The notes beneath the pieces were generated by a model that was not told the origin of the DNA, did not search any database, and was given only the letters and a program-made list of their open reading frames with translations. From Heterocephalus glaber (lineage: Eukaryota > Chordata > Mammalia > Rodentia > Bathyergidae), in NCBI RefSeq assembly GCF_000247695.1, contig NW_004624730.1, positions 29,590,078 to 29,654,077 on the forward strand: a stretch of DNA of 64,000 nt, read 5' to 3'. This document shows, one piece after another, positions 23,800 to 36,690 of the stretch. The position numbers and the translations under genes were made by a program. Position 1 is the stretch's first letter, and each line of letters begins with the position of its first letter.

Positions 23800-24297
23800 A
23801 GCACAGTTCTCCATGTATCTTTGGATGACTGACATGTAGGCAAGCAAAGTGAGGAGGGAATACCTACCCAGGTTGTGGATAGCACTGACAAATAGGCTTG
23901 CACCCCAGATAAAATAAAAATGGAAAGAAGGAAGTGTCTCCATTTTGAAGAACTCCAGTGTTCCTGTGCAAGTCTATCATTTGCTGCCATTGTCCTTGGA
24001 CATTGGTCTACAAGTCTCTAGTTCATCAGTCTTCCAACACATATTCACAACAGCAATCCTCCAGTGAGCTTCCAGGCCTTTGACCTTGGAGTCATGCTGT
24101 ACCTTTAATCTCTCTTGTTCTGTGATTTCCATCTTCTTGGCTGAGCTACTGCTGGATTCTCAAATTCTCTAATGCACAGATGGCCATTGTAAACTCTCCC
24201 CACCTCTAATCTATAACATTGCCTAATAAATCCCCTTCCATTATTATACATATATTTTCTACTGGTTCTGTTCCTCTAGAGAAGTCTAGCTAATACA
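23800..24297 (+). mobile_element. Ancient LTR-like interspersed repeat
   Basis: The end reads 'taataaatccccttccatta', 'actggttctgttcctctaga' and 'gctaatacaa', a common mammalian repeat terminus with an AATAAA near the end. The upstream segments ('tggacattggtctacaagtc', 'ctgctggattctcaaattct') also fit that repeat. I am not certain of its formal family name. Confidence 0.55.
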
Positions 24298-24410
24298 AGG
24301 GGATGCTGAGCAAGACATAAGGAGGGAGAGGAAGAAAAGAAAGAGAGGGAGTGAAAGGGAAGAGAGAGAGGGAGGAAGGGACAGAAGAAGAGAGAGATTG
24401 TGCTCTTTGT
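24298..24410. repeat. Purine-rich (GGAGA)n-like tract
   Basis: Imperfect ggagag/gaaagag repeats over about 90 bases after the repeat end. Confidence 0.85.
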
Positions 24411-26114
24411 TCTAATGTATTTTCTGCTTCAACTTAGTCCAGCAGCCCAGGAATTCAGACTCATTACAAAGTCCCTGGTCCAGTCAGTATATAAAGTTAG
24501 ATACTAAAATTCTTTCAAGATCTTTCAACATCCCATTTCTTCCTTAGCAAACATTGATTGTCCTGGTTATCCTGTGACATAATTATAGCCACTTGCCTAG
24601 AAGCCAGGAGGAAAGGCTGGGGAAGATCTTTGACCTATGATCTTGTAGGATAGTGAAATGTTTTTCCAGGCAGAGGTCCTTGAAGCATATCAAGTAATGG
24701 GGAGTGGTAGGCTTTCTACATGGTCAAAATTTTCAGCAGAATCCAAAGCATTCAAGATATTCATATGATACTCACACAGGACTTCCTGCCCGCATCCCAT
24801 GTAACAGGAATCTTTTCACATCTAAACAGTATACTACACATGGCTTTACTCAACAGACTTTCTTGGAAACTTAAACCTTTCTTGGAACTGGGCTATACTT
24901 GGGATTAAGAATTGACCCTATACTTCAGCATTTTTCACTTTCTTAATATATAGGATATACACTCTGGCTTTCACACTAAAATTAGATTGCTGATTAATGG
25001 GTCAACTTTTTTTTTTTTCTTTTCCAAGAACTTCAACAGAGTTTAACAATAGCAATCTAACTCTATTGTCTTCACAGATAACTACTTTTCCATATGTTTT
25101 AAATGCCTGATGTATCACACCAGCTCATATATTCTTCATTAATGGAAAATCCCAGTTCATCAATGGTGAATGATTGCACTGTGACCTTAGTTCAGAGACT
25201 ATCTATACTCCCTGTTTGAACAAATATGGAGTCCTTATTCCTGGCAAGGCTGTTCTTAAATTGCATATCAGCACTTTCTTTCTTGTACTACCTTACCATG
25301 GACTATTATTTTTTTTCCAGCATAGGACATTTCCAAGGAGGATAGATCATTAGGTGACATCTTCTAGTAGCACTCTAAGCAGTTAGAGAAGTGCTTCATT
25401 TCTGAACAACAACTTTGATGGCACATCACTCTGTACACCAAAAATATCCAAATAAAATGTAACTCTACATTGAATTAGGTGCAACAAACTTCCAGTTATG
25501 TCTTGGATTATTAACATTTGAGAATAGACAATATAGCCATACTGATCCTGCCAAGAAGAAATTGTATAATTTCAAAAAATTTCAGCAGGACACTTTGTCT
25601 TTTATTTTCTGTAATACATATTGCACCGAACCTTTGATTTTACAGACATTAGAAATAAGAGACATTAAGACAATAAAAGATATAATGATTTTTGCTTTTG
25701 AAACAATAATAATGGGAACATACTGAAACAGTGATTTTTTTCCTCCAAAAAGAAAAGATCCATTAACATGAGGGAAATTTAAGAAAAATGTCACTCCAAA
25801 TAAGTTATATAATAATGTTGTTTTGTCTATGCTAACAAATTTTAATATTGATATGAAGAAAGTCAAATACACTCATACCACAATTTGAAACTTATGATTA
25901 TAATTAAAGCAAAAGTACAAAAAATTAAAATAACGTATAAGTTCATTTGATTTTTCATATTGATGCCATGTAACTTCATGACTTCATGTAAATTCTAAAA
26001 GAGAAGTAAAAATTTTAAATACTTTGTAAAGATTCATATTTGATCATACTTAATTACTGATTTCATGGACTTTGTTCACAAAAAACACAACACAATTTTA
26101 AAAGAAAGACTCAG
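24411..26114. other. No feature recognised
   Basis: AT-rich sequence. The minus-strand frame 25582-25872 is Phe/Ile/Leu-rich and shows no family features. Confidence 0.35.
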
Positions 26115-26430
26115 ATTTATTCAAAATGAGTAATTTTTCTTCTACTTCATTTTTTCCTTTTTAATAACATATAAGGAAAACACTTAGGAGGCATCTAAGA
26201 AGACAACTTTCAAGTTATCCTTACGGTCACATTTGAGGGGAAAAAACATAACTCTATCATAATTCTCACTAAATTCTTTAGTGAGAAATCTTTTAAGAGA
26301 AAAGAATGTTTCTACATCAGGAACATAATTAATAAGCAAGGTCCAAACTTTCCATACATATGTTTGACAAAAAATCACCGCGTAACATTCACAGTGGGGC
26401 TGATGATTCAGAAACAAGCATTGCTTAATT
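26115..26430 (-). other. Unidentified ORF followed by a polyA signal
   Basis: On the minus strand a frame is open for about 82 codons, from 26432 to a stop at 26184. It has no ATG near its start (first Leu codon at 26417). The peptide contains HQPHCECYAVIFCQ, VPDVETFFSLKRFL and LKCDRKDNLKVVFLDAS, with more Cys, His and charged residues than the T-rich frames nearby. An AATAAA (minus strand, about 26110) lies some 75 bases past the stop. It could be a last exon, a retrocopy fragment or chance. I recognise no family. Confidence 0.25.
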
Positions 26431-28566
26431 ATTCAAAGGCTGTAAAATTCTGTGTTGACTTATAGTACAAAGAGCAAAGAAAATATCCAGGTTAATAAAC
26501 TACCCAGTAATCCCTACAAACGAATATGTTGCCCCTGTTTTAATATTTAATCTCCTGAGTACACAGAAGCACTAGGAAATATTCTGGGACTCTACTGTGA
26601 TTGGTAACTCTCAATGTCTCTCTCTCTCTCTCTCGATTTTGCTCACTTTCTTAAGTCTGACCAATTCCTTGGGTCTGACTTTCATATGACCCTACCTATT
26701 GTTGAGTTACTGTACTTAAATTTGATGCCTTATCACTTCTCAGTTCTTATTCAACCTTCTTCAATTTTCTCAGCATATCCCTAATATTAATTTAGTCTCA
26801 AATATTCCATAAATTACTTAAATTAGTGACTATGCCCTAGGCCTTTTTGACCCCCTGTGACATCTCTAACTTTTGCCTCATTTTCCTCCTATGAGGGAAT
26901 ACTAAAATTTCCTTTTCAATGACAATCTTGGTTACAGCTAATAGAAAGAAAATAAGGTCAGGGAACATGGTTTCAGGAGTGACTAATTCCCTGGCCATCA
27001 AGAAAATAAGAACTTATGGGGAAAATACCCAGTATTTTTAAAATTTTATAAAGAGAAATATTGAGGGAAATAAAGTTATTCTGGCAAAGCATCTATTTGT
27101 TTCCTATTATATTGGGATTTTATTTCACTTCTATTTCATTCGCCTTCAAATCATAAAACTCTGTGGTTTTCTTTCTACTGGTGTAATTTTCTCTCATCAT
27201 TTACACAGGATGATTGAATGTTTACTCTACAAGAGAAAGAAAATATATTTTGAAAGACTTTTGTCATTGAAATAACTGTGAAGCTTAAATCTATTAATAG
27301 ACTTTTAGTGCCCTGAATGCTTTTTATCTTTGTGTGAATTACTGTTTGGCTTGCCTAGAGCAGACATAAAAAGGGCCTCAAAGTTCCCCAAGAGTTAAGT
27401 GGCCAAGCCTCTTTGGGGTTTATGGGAACTAGTTGATAAAATTCTGCTCAAAGCCAGTAGTCCTGAGAGTCCCAATGACAGGAAACACCTCACAGGTAGG
27501 ATACTTTTCCAGAAGATCTCTGCAGCAGTTCCCCTCTGAAGTCAGAGATGGATAGAGTGCATGCTACATACACTTTAACACCACAGTTTCAAACGCTCAC
27601 CAACATCTCACTTGTTCTTTGTTTGCTTGATTGCTTTCTTATTTCTTTAGTTAAGGTTTGTTCTTCCTAGCAAAGTTCTCCCAATTCTGGTTAACAATGT
27701 ATGCTGAAATATTAGAGAAGAGTGTGATTTTTGAAGTGCATCACAAAATTAGATGTGTTAGATTAATGAATTTTAGCATGATAAATAGATAGATATGAAA
27801 TAAATAAAATGTTAATAGCAAACAACTTAAATTATATGAATGTTTGCTGTAAAATTCTTTCAACTTTGGGGTATGTTTGAAAGATTCCATAAAATAATGA
27901 CAGGTAAAGGGGTACACTAGCTAACTGTTCTAATTGGTTTATACTTAGCTTTAGTAAATGTCTTAGAATTTGGGTCCACATAATATTCTTTGGCATATAG
28001 AAAGCTTATAACCAAAAATCTCATTTTACCTCTCAGAAAACAAAGATAGTAGGTATAAGAAAATAGGAATGGTAATTTTCTTATATGAACTTTCTCTTAC
28101 TACTATTTAGAATTACTTCATTATGTCTTGAATGAAAACCTCAAATGACTATTAAATATACCACAATTAAGTAACCTATGAATTAAACCTAATTTTCTTT
28201 AAGGGTTAGAATTTACTAAATAAAATGGACTAGGTAATTTCCAAAATCTTTTTTTGATTATTGTTAACTCTAATACTGAAGTTCCTAATACTATGTGTAC
28301 TAAGGACTAATGGCAGACATTTCTCCTAAGGGGTAGAACTAACATACTGATCATAATCTCTTTACCTATAATCTCCCTTAACCTTTTATAATCTCACTAA
28401 AACTTCCCAAAAACTTTGTAACAGACCTATTACAAAATTTATTTAGTGTGTCTTTTTGTAATTCATTTTCTGAAATGGGAAACTGAAAATTTTTTTAAAA
28501 ATTGAAAATATAGAAAAGAATGTGACAGAAGAAAAGGAAATTAATTTGTATTTAACCAAAACATTT
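26431..28566. other. No gene; short (TC)n at 26618
   Basis: Apart from a 17-base (TC)n at 26618-26634, I see no named element. Confidence 0.4.
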
Positions 28567-28627
28567 TATCTGTTTCTTAAAAACAAAACAAAACCAAACC
28601 AAACAAAACAAAACAAAACAAAAAAAC
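28567..28627. repeat. (AAAAC)n tract
   Basis: Imperfect aaaac/aaacc repeats. Such tracts often mark the tail of a decayed retroposon, but no body is visible upstream. Confidence 0.9.
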
Positions 28628-28838
28628 CCTCTAGTTTTACTTAAGGTCAACTCTGGATTTTTTTTTCATGTAATTTTGCATCAATATTTGACTTTTCCCC
28701 TAAATATAATGATATGAACATTTTCAACATTATACTCATCATTATTGTTTTTATAACTACATAGTAATTCTTCAAATCAATGTATTATCACTATCACTAC
28801 CATTCATTTATTGTATCATTCAATAAAAAGTATTTATT

Positions 28839-28926
28839 AGGGTCAGGGATTTAGCTCAGTGGTGCCACCACCTGCCTCACAAGCTGAAGTTCCAGAGATC
28901 GATTCCCCGTAACCACCTCCCCCCGA
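28839..28926 (+). mobile_element. ID SINE with 14-bp target duplication
   Basis: GGGTCAGGGATTTAGCTCAG start, A box, B box (gatcgattcccc) and a short A-rich end. The flanks aaaaagtatttatt at 28825-28838 and 28927-28940 are identical. Confidence 0.93.
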
Positions 28927-28944
28927 AAAAAGTATTTATTCATG

Positions 28945-29060
28945 CTTTCATGTGCTGGATACTCTTCTAGGTGCTGAGAAAATATAGTCCAACAAAATAA
29001 TGATGACTCTTTATGAAACTGATGGCCTCATAGGGGTGCTAGATATTTAAAAGAAAATTA
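28945..29060 (+). mobile_element. L2/MIR-age ancient repeat
   Basis: 'tgtgctggatactcttctag' and 'gtgctgagaaaatatagtcc', then 'gatggcctcataggggtgct', resemble the common ancient segment 'ggcactgttctaggtgctgg..gccctcatggagct'. Confidence 0.45.
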
Positions 29061-30540
29061 CTCAAGAAAATAAGCAAGTACACATTGTGTTGAGTACCAT
29101 AAAAGTTAAAATTTTATAAACTGGTTGAGAAAACATTTTCAATGTCCAAATATTCATTCAAAGTTTACATTTACATTTTAATCTACATATTTACTTAAAT
29201 TTCAACAGAATTATAAATCGAGAAAATATAAATTTTAGTGTATCATATTTATATTCCCATGCAGCAGTAAATATACCACAATGAACACAAAACATTCAAT
29301 GAGTATGTATTCAGTGAAGGAGTGATTTTTTTTTTTATGTGTATTGAGTTACTTTTGGGGTTTTCTTGTTTTTGAGTGATTGGTTCTGTTATTTGCTCTC
29401 CTTTATCTCTTTCATCACATAACATTCTTTATGAACCCAAACTCTGAGTGTAATATTTAAAGATAAATATAAAGAAAATAAAATTAGAAGCCCAAAATAT
29501 ATTGCTAAAGCCCTATTCTTAAACATCTTGACTTAGATGTTTGATTTTTCTCCATTTAATGTTTTGTCAAAGTTACAACAAAATGTATCATTCACTGATG
29601 AGTCTGTGGTCTCATTATTCCCACTCAGTATATTAGTAAATGATGTTTACTCTACTTTTTAATAAAAATTCTTCTTCAAACTATTTTAAAATAATTGAAA
29701 TGAGAAGTAAAACTTGGTAAAAGAAATAAGTATTTTTAACCTTATAAATATTTTGTATTTTCCTTTACTTTAGTGTACTATAGATGTAATCCTCATTAGT
29801 AATAAGGTTTCCAAGGGAATTTTAAAGAAATATACTTGTAATAAACAGAAGACAAACATGACTGTCTTTACAATGAAGTGTCACTGTGATCTACACATGG
29901 TCTACAGGGCTTTATTAAAGATAGGATCCTCTTAGAGAATAAAATTGGAGTCACATTTATAATGAGACCTACTTGAGTCTCTCTTTCTCCAAAACACATT
30001 ATTTCAATTTGAATAGTTTCATGGCCTTAAAAGTAATTCACAGTCCAAAATAGTCTTGGATTAGTGAGAAATATTAGAAGCATATTTCAATAATGCCAAT
30101 TCATACAGATATTCTAGGTTTCATTTCTTTACTAATGTTCTGAAATATAAAGTAGTATGATTTGTAGACATAATTTTAAAGCACATTAAAAGTTCTAAAG
30201 AAAAGTATATGTCTGAGTTTATTTTTCATAATAGTGTGATAATGAAAATTCAATCTTATGTTGAATAATATCAGAAAAAATATTTTCAATGGCTTAGTGA
30301 AAGATTAAAATATTGATTTATTTTAACATAAGAGAATAAATTTTATTACCTATAAAGTCTGGAGACAAGGCCTTGCTTCAAATAGATTTGAATGAATACT
30401 AGATGTCTTATAAACAGAAGGTGTCTGGTAATCAATGAATGAGTGAATGAGTGCATGAATGAATGAACGAACAAAGTAGTACAAAACGAATCTCTCCCTC
30501 TTCAAGTTGAATGTTCTGAGACGCCATCTCATGTAGTCTC
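29061..30540. other. AT-rich, no gene
   Basis: No repeat family recognised. A degenerate (GAATGAAT)-like run lies at 30437-30475. Confidence 0.35.
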
Positions 30541-30557
30541 CCCAGTGCTAGATTTTT

Positions 30558-30643
30558 TTTTTTTTTTTTGGTACCGGGGATCGAACTCTTGTCCTTGCAC
30601 TTGCGCAGCAGGCAGCGAAACCACTGAGCTAAATCCCCGGCCC
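30558..30643 (-). mobile_element. ID SINE, minus strand, 17-bp duplication
   Basis: Poly(T) then 'ggtaccggggatcgaactct' to 'gagctaaatccccggccc'. The flanks cccagtgctagattttt are at 30541-30557 and 30644-30660, identical. A young copy by this criterion. Confidence 0.95.
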
Positions 30644-30724
30644 CCCAGTGCTAGATTTTTGTTTTGTTTTGTTTAATGACATTCCTAGACATTGAGTGGA
30701 AGACTATAAAGATCATAACTTTAA

Positions 30725-30808
30725 GGGCTGGAGATTTAGCTCAGTGGTTCTGCCACCTGCCTCGCAAGCGCAAGGTCCCGAGTTTGATCCCTGGTAGCAA
30801 AAAAAAAA
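30725..30808 (+). mobile_element. ID SINE with 17-bp target duplication
   Basis: GGGCTGGAGATTTAGCTCAG, B box (gagtttgatccc) and A tail. The flanks aaagatcataactttaa (30708-30724) and aaagataataactttaa (30809-30825) differ at one base. It lies opposite in orientation to the ID at 30558. Confidence 0.93.
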
Positions 30809-30825
30809 AAAGATAATAACTTTAA

Positions 30826-32059
30826 TATGAAACCAAAATTGGCCTTTGATTTCTATTTTAAGCTTATTGTAAACACTAAAATTTAGACTACAAATCATTT
30901 CTAGATCAAGTTTTTTTTCTTTAGTTTTCTCTTCATCCTGCTTCTGAGATGTTTTCCTTGTTTTAGTGAAGGTAGCCCACAGGAAAAAAAAAATATTTAC
31001 AAATTTGAATGAATTGTAGTTTAAGCTTCCTCAGCTTCCTGGATGAGGAAGGTCGCTAATAAAATAATAATCCAAGGAGACGGGAAAATCCCCAGTGGAG
31101 AGTTGACTATACAGGAAAGCAAGCATATGCACTGCCAGAAGAGGGAATGCTGAAATGAATTCCAGTGAAGCCAGAGATGTCATTATAGTTTAGCTGGAAG
31201 CCAGTCGTGATGAGCATCCGTGACTCATGAAAACCACAATTCAGTTAACTTTTAGCCACTGCTGCTATTTCAGATGACTAAAGTTGGGGAAGTCACAGGT
31301 TCCACATGGCTAAAGATAAGGTTGGCCTATTTCAATTGCCTTTCATTTCCGTGATACGATTATTGCAAGAGGCAATTCTACTTCCTTGAGTTTGAGTTTC
31401 TTCCTCTGAAAAGTGAAAACAATAGATTTGTGATAGACAGATTTCAATGTAGGATATGATTGCTGTAAAAATAAGCTTTCTTAAAGAGGAGATATTTTAG
31501 TAACACTCAAGTACCTTCAAATGACAACCAGGAAAGGCTTGCTGTGCTAGTTAGAAAAAAATTATCGTATTTTTTTTTACACATAACAAGGGTTACTGTT
31601 GCCACAACTGCACTGGTGGCTCCCAAAGACCTCTTGCCTTTCTGCGTGATAGAAGCAAAAGAAAAAGGTCTTTCTTAGCAAGGGAAACCAGAACTGTTTG
31701 AAAGTCAGTTGACTTCCATTCTCACAATGGTTTCCATGGAGACTATGGACCCATCTCAGCATTAAAGATGTGATTACATTTTTTATTTTCCTTATAGAAA
31801 TCAAGTGTGCAAAATTCAATTAATTATTAACAATACATAAGTGATTCATAAACAGTCAATTTATTTGTTAGGAAAAAATGAAATCTATAGTACCCAACCC
31901 AAGGAGTACATCATTACAAAATCTTGTATTCATCCTATACAAATTATTTCTTGAAAATCTGTTTTTTATTCTTGCTTTAAGTATATGACATATATGTGTA
32001 TGTTTAAAGACTATATTATGAATTTTATGTATGCCATCTTAGTGTTCTGAAAATGCTTT
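30826..32059. other. Non-repetitive stretch, possible regulatory DNA
   Basis: No repeat recognised. The part 31020-31400 is less AT-rich and contains TGACTCA (AP-1 type) at about 31221. This alone does not prove regulation. The 80-codon minus frame at 31577-31819 has no known features. Confidence 0.25.
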
Positions 32060-33335
32060 TTATAAATTCAAATTTAGCATACAAAGATTTCTATCTTAGT
32101 ATGAATTTAGATGTAGTTCACTAATTTTCATTGCTTCATAATATTCCACTGTGACAATATATCACAACTTACTCACACTTTCAACAAAAGCATTTGAGAT
32201 GTTTTCAAATTAGTTGTTTTCATGTAGCGCAAGGTCCTGCTATCAACATTCTTGTATAGATACCTAAATGTCTAGGATTAAACTATATATAGAATGGCTT
32301 AGTTATATAATATAAAAATGTTAAACTTGATAGACAATGCCCAGTGGTTTTCTTAACAAGTCGTGCCTATGTGCACTTCCACCATATTTCAGAGGAGATT
32401 ATATTGATCTTCCTGTCTGCCTCTTAGGAATGCAAGACTTCTTTTTTTATATATATACCTATTCTTGAATTAAATTTTCTTGGGGCTATTGAATATGTTA
32501 CAAATATTTTTGCTGATCTCCACATTGACTTTGCATTTTCTTTGAGGTATCTTTTGATGAATAAAACCTGATATTAACGTACAACAATTTACCAGAATCT
32601 TTTTCTTTCCTAGTTAATAATTTTTATCTTCTCTGAGAAAAGCCTGTCCTCTTCAGTCAGAATTATTTTAGACTCTAATTTCTTCCTAAGGATTTTAGAT
32701 TTTTTTATCATAATACACATGGAATAGGTTTTTGTGTTACATGTCATGCATTATAGCCATTTTCACTTCCCTATGGCTAATGAAATTTTTTCAGCTGTTA
32801 AATTATAGTTCCTCTTTTTCCAACTAATCTACTATATCTGTAATCATCATTTTCATATATCAAAGTTCCATTTATGCTTGGATTCTTTTCTAAATTCTAT
32901 GGATTGATTTGTCTATCCTTGCATCAGTGCTATGATTTTAATTACTAAAACTTCATTACAAATATTTACTTCTGGTAAAACAAGTATTCCTTTCCTATTT
33001 TTCTTCTTTAAAAGCATGTCGGTAATTTTTGGCCTTTTTATCTTCTATCTACATTTTAGAATCATATTGTTGAGGTTCAAAAATATCCCTGAAGTGATTT
33101 TACCAGGAGTTGCACAGGATCTTCATGTTCATTTTGGAAAATTGTTATCTTTGCAATACTGTGCTTTATACACTAGAACATAGAAGATTTGAACAGTAAT
33201 TTAGGTTTCTTTAAAGTTGTTCATTAAAGCTTTATATTTTTTCATGAATAATTCTTGCATACATCTTGTTTGATTAGCCTTACTTATTTTAAATGTTGTT
33301 AGTATTAAAAATAATAATTTTAGGTTATACCCTCC
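32060..33335 (-). mobile_element. Old L1M ORF2 remnant, minus strand
   Basis: The plus strand shows reverse-complemented L1: 'cattgcttcataatattcca', 'ctatcaacattcttgtatag', 'cttttgatgaataaaacctg', 'tttgtctatccttgcatcag' and 'tgattttaattactaaaact'. The order runs from the 3' side of ORF2 towards the RT. No open frames of L1 type survive. Confidence 0.75.
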
Positions 33336-34297
33336 AACTACTTTAACCACATCTTCCTGTCTCTCCTTGATTCCCCAGTCCTTGGTAGCTCTGTTTTCTC
33401 ACTGCCCTATTATTCTCCTTGAAGGCAAAGACTTTGAAGCTCAGCAGGAACTTGTTAAATGCTAGTCAGCACCTCAACATGTTAATATTCTCAAATTTTT
33501 CCTAGGGAAAATCCCAGAACAATAAGATTTTTATTAAATAAGTAAAAATCAACATACGCCTTTCTCACTTCTTTTGGGGAAATACTAACAGAGATTTTTC
33601 TGGTTTCTTCATGGGCAGAATGCTCCACCCTTATCCACTCCAGTTCCACATTGTGCTGTGTTCCAAAGGGTGTTTAACAATCCTCTGATGATTCCATTTT
33701 TTAAAATAAATGTTTCAGGATAATCAATTAAATTTGAGAATTTTTATTTTTGCCTCATCTGCTTGAAGAGAAAAAGTACAAATTATTGCATAAGGTGTTC
33801 TAAATAAATGCTTAACATGGTTTGTCCAATACTCCCCAAACTTATTTAACAATACAGTGATTATGTATCCACATACTTCAAGACATTCTTCAAGAAATGC
33901 AAGAGTAAAGAATGATGAGCTTCTGTCTGCCCAGATATGCATCTAATATGCAATGCACAATAATTTCTAAAGAAAATTTATATATTAACTCTAGCATATG
34001 ATATAAAGAATATTAAATATATTTTACATTAAAATAACAAGAAGTATTAGAAAAAATTCTTACTCTGGGGGGAGAAAAAGCCTGTTTCCATTTTTTTTAC
34101 CTCAAGAATATTAATGACAGTGTATCCAAGCAACAAGATGGGAACACTTATTATCTTATCATACTTGGATGTTTAAATTTACTGTAATATAAAAAAGATG
34201 AATGAATACAGAAACAGCTTTCTCATACTTAAATAGGAAAAAAATATCAAATGGACTCAAACCAACTTCTCAGGTAGGACACACAATGAAGAAATGA
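33336..34297. other. No firm feature
   Basis: 33400-33470 faintly recalls an L2 3' end ('ctccttgaaggcaaagactt'). The rest is AT-rich and unassigned. Confidence 0.3.
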
Positions 34298-34370
34298 GGG
34301 GCTGGGGATATAGCTCAGTGGTAGAAAGCACGGTTAACATATTTGAAGCCCTGGGTTTGATACTATTTTA
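34298..34370 (+). mobile_element. Truncated ID SINE
   Basis: 'ggggctggggatatagctca', 'gtggtagaaagcac' and 'gccctgggtttgatac' are an ID body of a form closer to the general rodent ID (AGTGGTAG) than the copies above. The tail is worn. Confidence 0.85.
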
Positions 34371-34384
34371 AAATATACAATTGA

Positions 34385-35405
34385 GAAGCAGTAAGTATAT
34401 TTATATTGCCATATTACTATCACCAACATTCAACCATGAAACATTTTCACCTTACAAAGCTGAAAACTGTGCCTATTAAATAATTATTACACATTTAATT
34501 TTTTCTCAAACACTGACAGTCACCATTCTTTCCCTATGAATTTGATAAATTTGTTTTCTCATATAAATGGAATCCTGCAATTTTGTCCTTTTGTGATTAG
34601 CTTATTTTGGTTAGGACAATGTCCTCAAGGTTTAGCCATGCTGTAGAAAATTTCAAGCTTTCCTTTTCAAGGCTGAGTAACATTCCATTTTTATATATAT
34701 GATATTTTATTTCTTGATTTATCCATTAATGAACATCTAGGTTGCTTCCACAGTTTGACTATTATGAATCATGCTGCTATTAATGTTATTGTGTTAATAT
34801 CTTTCTGAGTCACTGCTTTTTAATACTTTAGGGTGTATTTACCAAGAAATTGAATTTCTTGATCGTATTATAATTCTACATTTAATCTTTTGAAAATGAT
34901 TTTTCCTGATTTCACAGTGTCGGTAGCCTTTTGCATTGTCACTAACAGGGCACAAGTTTCCAATTTATGCACATCTTCATCTACACTTTTCATTTCCTGT
35001 ATTTTTTTAATCCTAATGGGAAGGAGGGGTTATCTGTGATTTTTACTTGCTCTTCTTTAATGATTAGTGATGTTAATATTTTTTCATGTCCTTATTGGTC
35101 ATTTGTATGTTTTCTTTGAAGAAATGTCTATTTAAGTTTTTCTACCAATCTTAAATCAGATTTTTGGTTGTTAAAAATTTGTTGTAAAATTATAGGAACT
35201 CTATATATTTCAGCTATTAACCCCTTATAAGATTCGTGATATGGATCTCCAATCCAGAGTTACTTTTATTACTCTGTTTTCTGATGCACAGAAGTCTTCA
35301 ATTTTGATAATATCCACATTGTGCTTTTTGCTTTGTTGCCTGTATTTTTGGTGTTCTTTCCAAGAAATCATTGGCAAATCCAGTGCCATGAATCTTTTCC
35401 AGATC
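34385..35405 (-). mobile_element. Old L1M, minus strand
   Basis: 'ttttgtccttttgtgattag', 'atgtcctcaaggtttagcca', 'cattaatgaacatctaggtt' and 'tccaagaaatcattggcaaa' are reverse-complemented L1M 3' UTR and ORF2 end. It stops at the LTR beginning at 35406. Confidence 0.8.
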
Positions 35406-35788
35406 TGTTATGGGCTGAACTGTATCTCTCTAAAATCCATAGGTTGAAACTTTAACTCTTAGTCCCTCAGAATATAAATGTATTTGGATATAAAGTATTT
35501 TAAAAAGGTATAGTTAAAATGAAATCTTTAGGTTAGGCCCTAATCTAGAATGCCTAACGTCTTTATAAGAAGAGAAATTTGGACACAAGCACGTACATGT
35601 ACAGAAGGAGGACGATGAGAATCCAGGAAGAAGGCAGCTATCTGCAACCCAAGAAAGGTCTCACCAGACACCAAACATACTATCTAACCCTGAACTTCTA
35701 GGTTTCTGAGCTATGAGGAAATAATTTTCTGTTGTTTAAGCCATTTAGTCCATGGTATTCATTATGGCAGCCCTAGTAAACTAATAGA
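35406..35788 (+). mobile_element. MLT1-type MaLR LTR
   Basis: Starts 'tgttatgggctgaactgtat' and contains 'tgtatttggat', 'ggccctaatctagaatgcct', 'tctttataagaagagaaatt' and 'tctgttgtttaagccattta', ending 'ggcagccctagtaaactaat'. This is the full order of an ERVL-MaLR MLT1 LTR, an ancient family shared across placental mammals. No internal region adjoins it. Confidence 0.92.
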
Positions 35789-35811
35789 TGAGGAACAGAG
35801 TTTGTCTGTAA

Positions 35812-36545
35812 TAAAACGTTTTATTTAGAGATAATGCCGATTTACATACATTTGTGTATCCTTTACCATGTTTCCCCAATAGTAAAATCTTACAGAGTGT
35901 GCATGTAGTATCCCAAGCAGAATGCTGATCTCAACACAATTCAGATTTCTTCAGTTTTACCTTCACTTTGTATGTCTATGTGCTTAGTTCTAAACAATTT
36001 TATCACATATGTAGCAGTTTATGTATCAAACACCATAATCAAGATACTAAATAGTTCCATCATAAAGACTTCCCTGAAGCCTTTTTATAAGTACAAATAC
36101 TTCCTCCAACCATGAATTTTCTTTCAATTTTAATAATTTTGTCATTTCAAGAATGTTATATAAGTGGAATTATACATTATATATCCATTAGCAACAGCTT
36201 TTTTGCTCAGCATAATTGCTTTGAGGCCCCTCCAAATTGTTTTTGTGTTAGTAGCTCATTACTTTAGTGCTGAGTAGTTTTGCATGGTGTACACACAGAA
36301 GGATTTATTGGATCACCACTCACTGTTGAAGGACACATGGGCTGCTGCAAGTTCAGGGCTGTTATGCTTAAGTCTGTTGTTTTATTATTTGTTTGGTTTC
36401 TTACCCTGTAGTTCTTTTCTTGCCTTCCTGTGCATGAATTGAACATTTTTTTGAATTTTATTTTAATTCATGTATGCTGATTTTTGAGGCACATCTTTTT
36501 GTAGATTTTTCTGAGTAGTATTGTTTATGGAGTTTCTAAAATTGA
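35812..36545 (-). mobile_element. Old L1M, minus strand
   Basis: 'tttagagataatgccgattt', 'agttctaaacaattttatca', 'tcaagatactaaatagttcc' and 'aagaatgttatataagtgga' are the reverse complement of an L1M 3' UTR. 36390-36545 is more loosely L1-like. Confidence 0.75.
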
Positions 36546-36599
36546 TTTTCTTGATTGAACTTTAAGGTAATAATTGCTATTAGCATAACACAGCTTAGA

Positions 36600-36690
36600 A
36601 ACTGGGGGTGAAAGTACTATACAGTATTTCCAAGGTCACATAAGTAATAACTGCAGAGCTTGAATCTGAGCCTGTCACCTGGCTGCAGAG
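36600..36690 (+). mobile_element. MIR remnant
   Basis: 'ccaaggtcacataagtaata', 'actgcagagcttgaatctga' and 'gcctgtc' match the 3' half of MIR. Confidence 0.65.
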
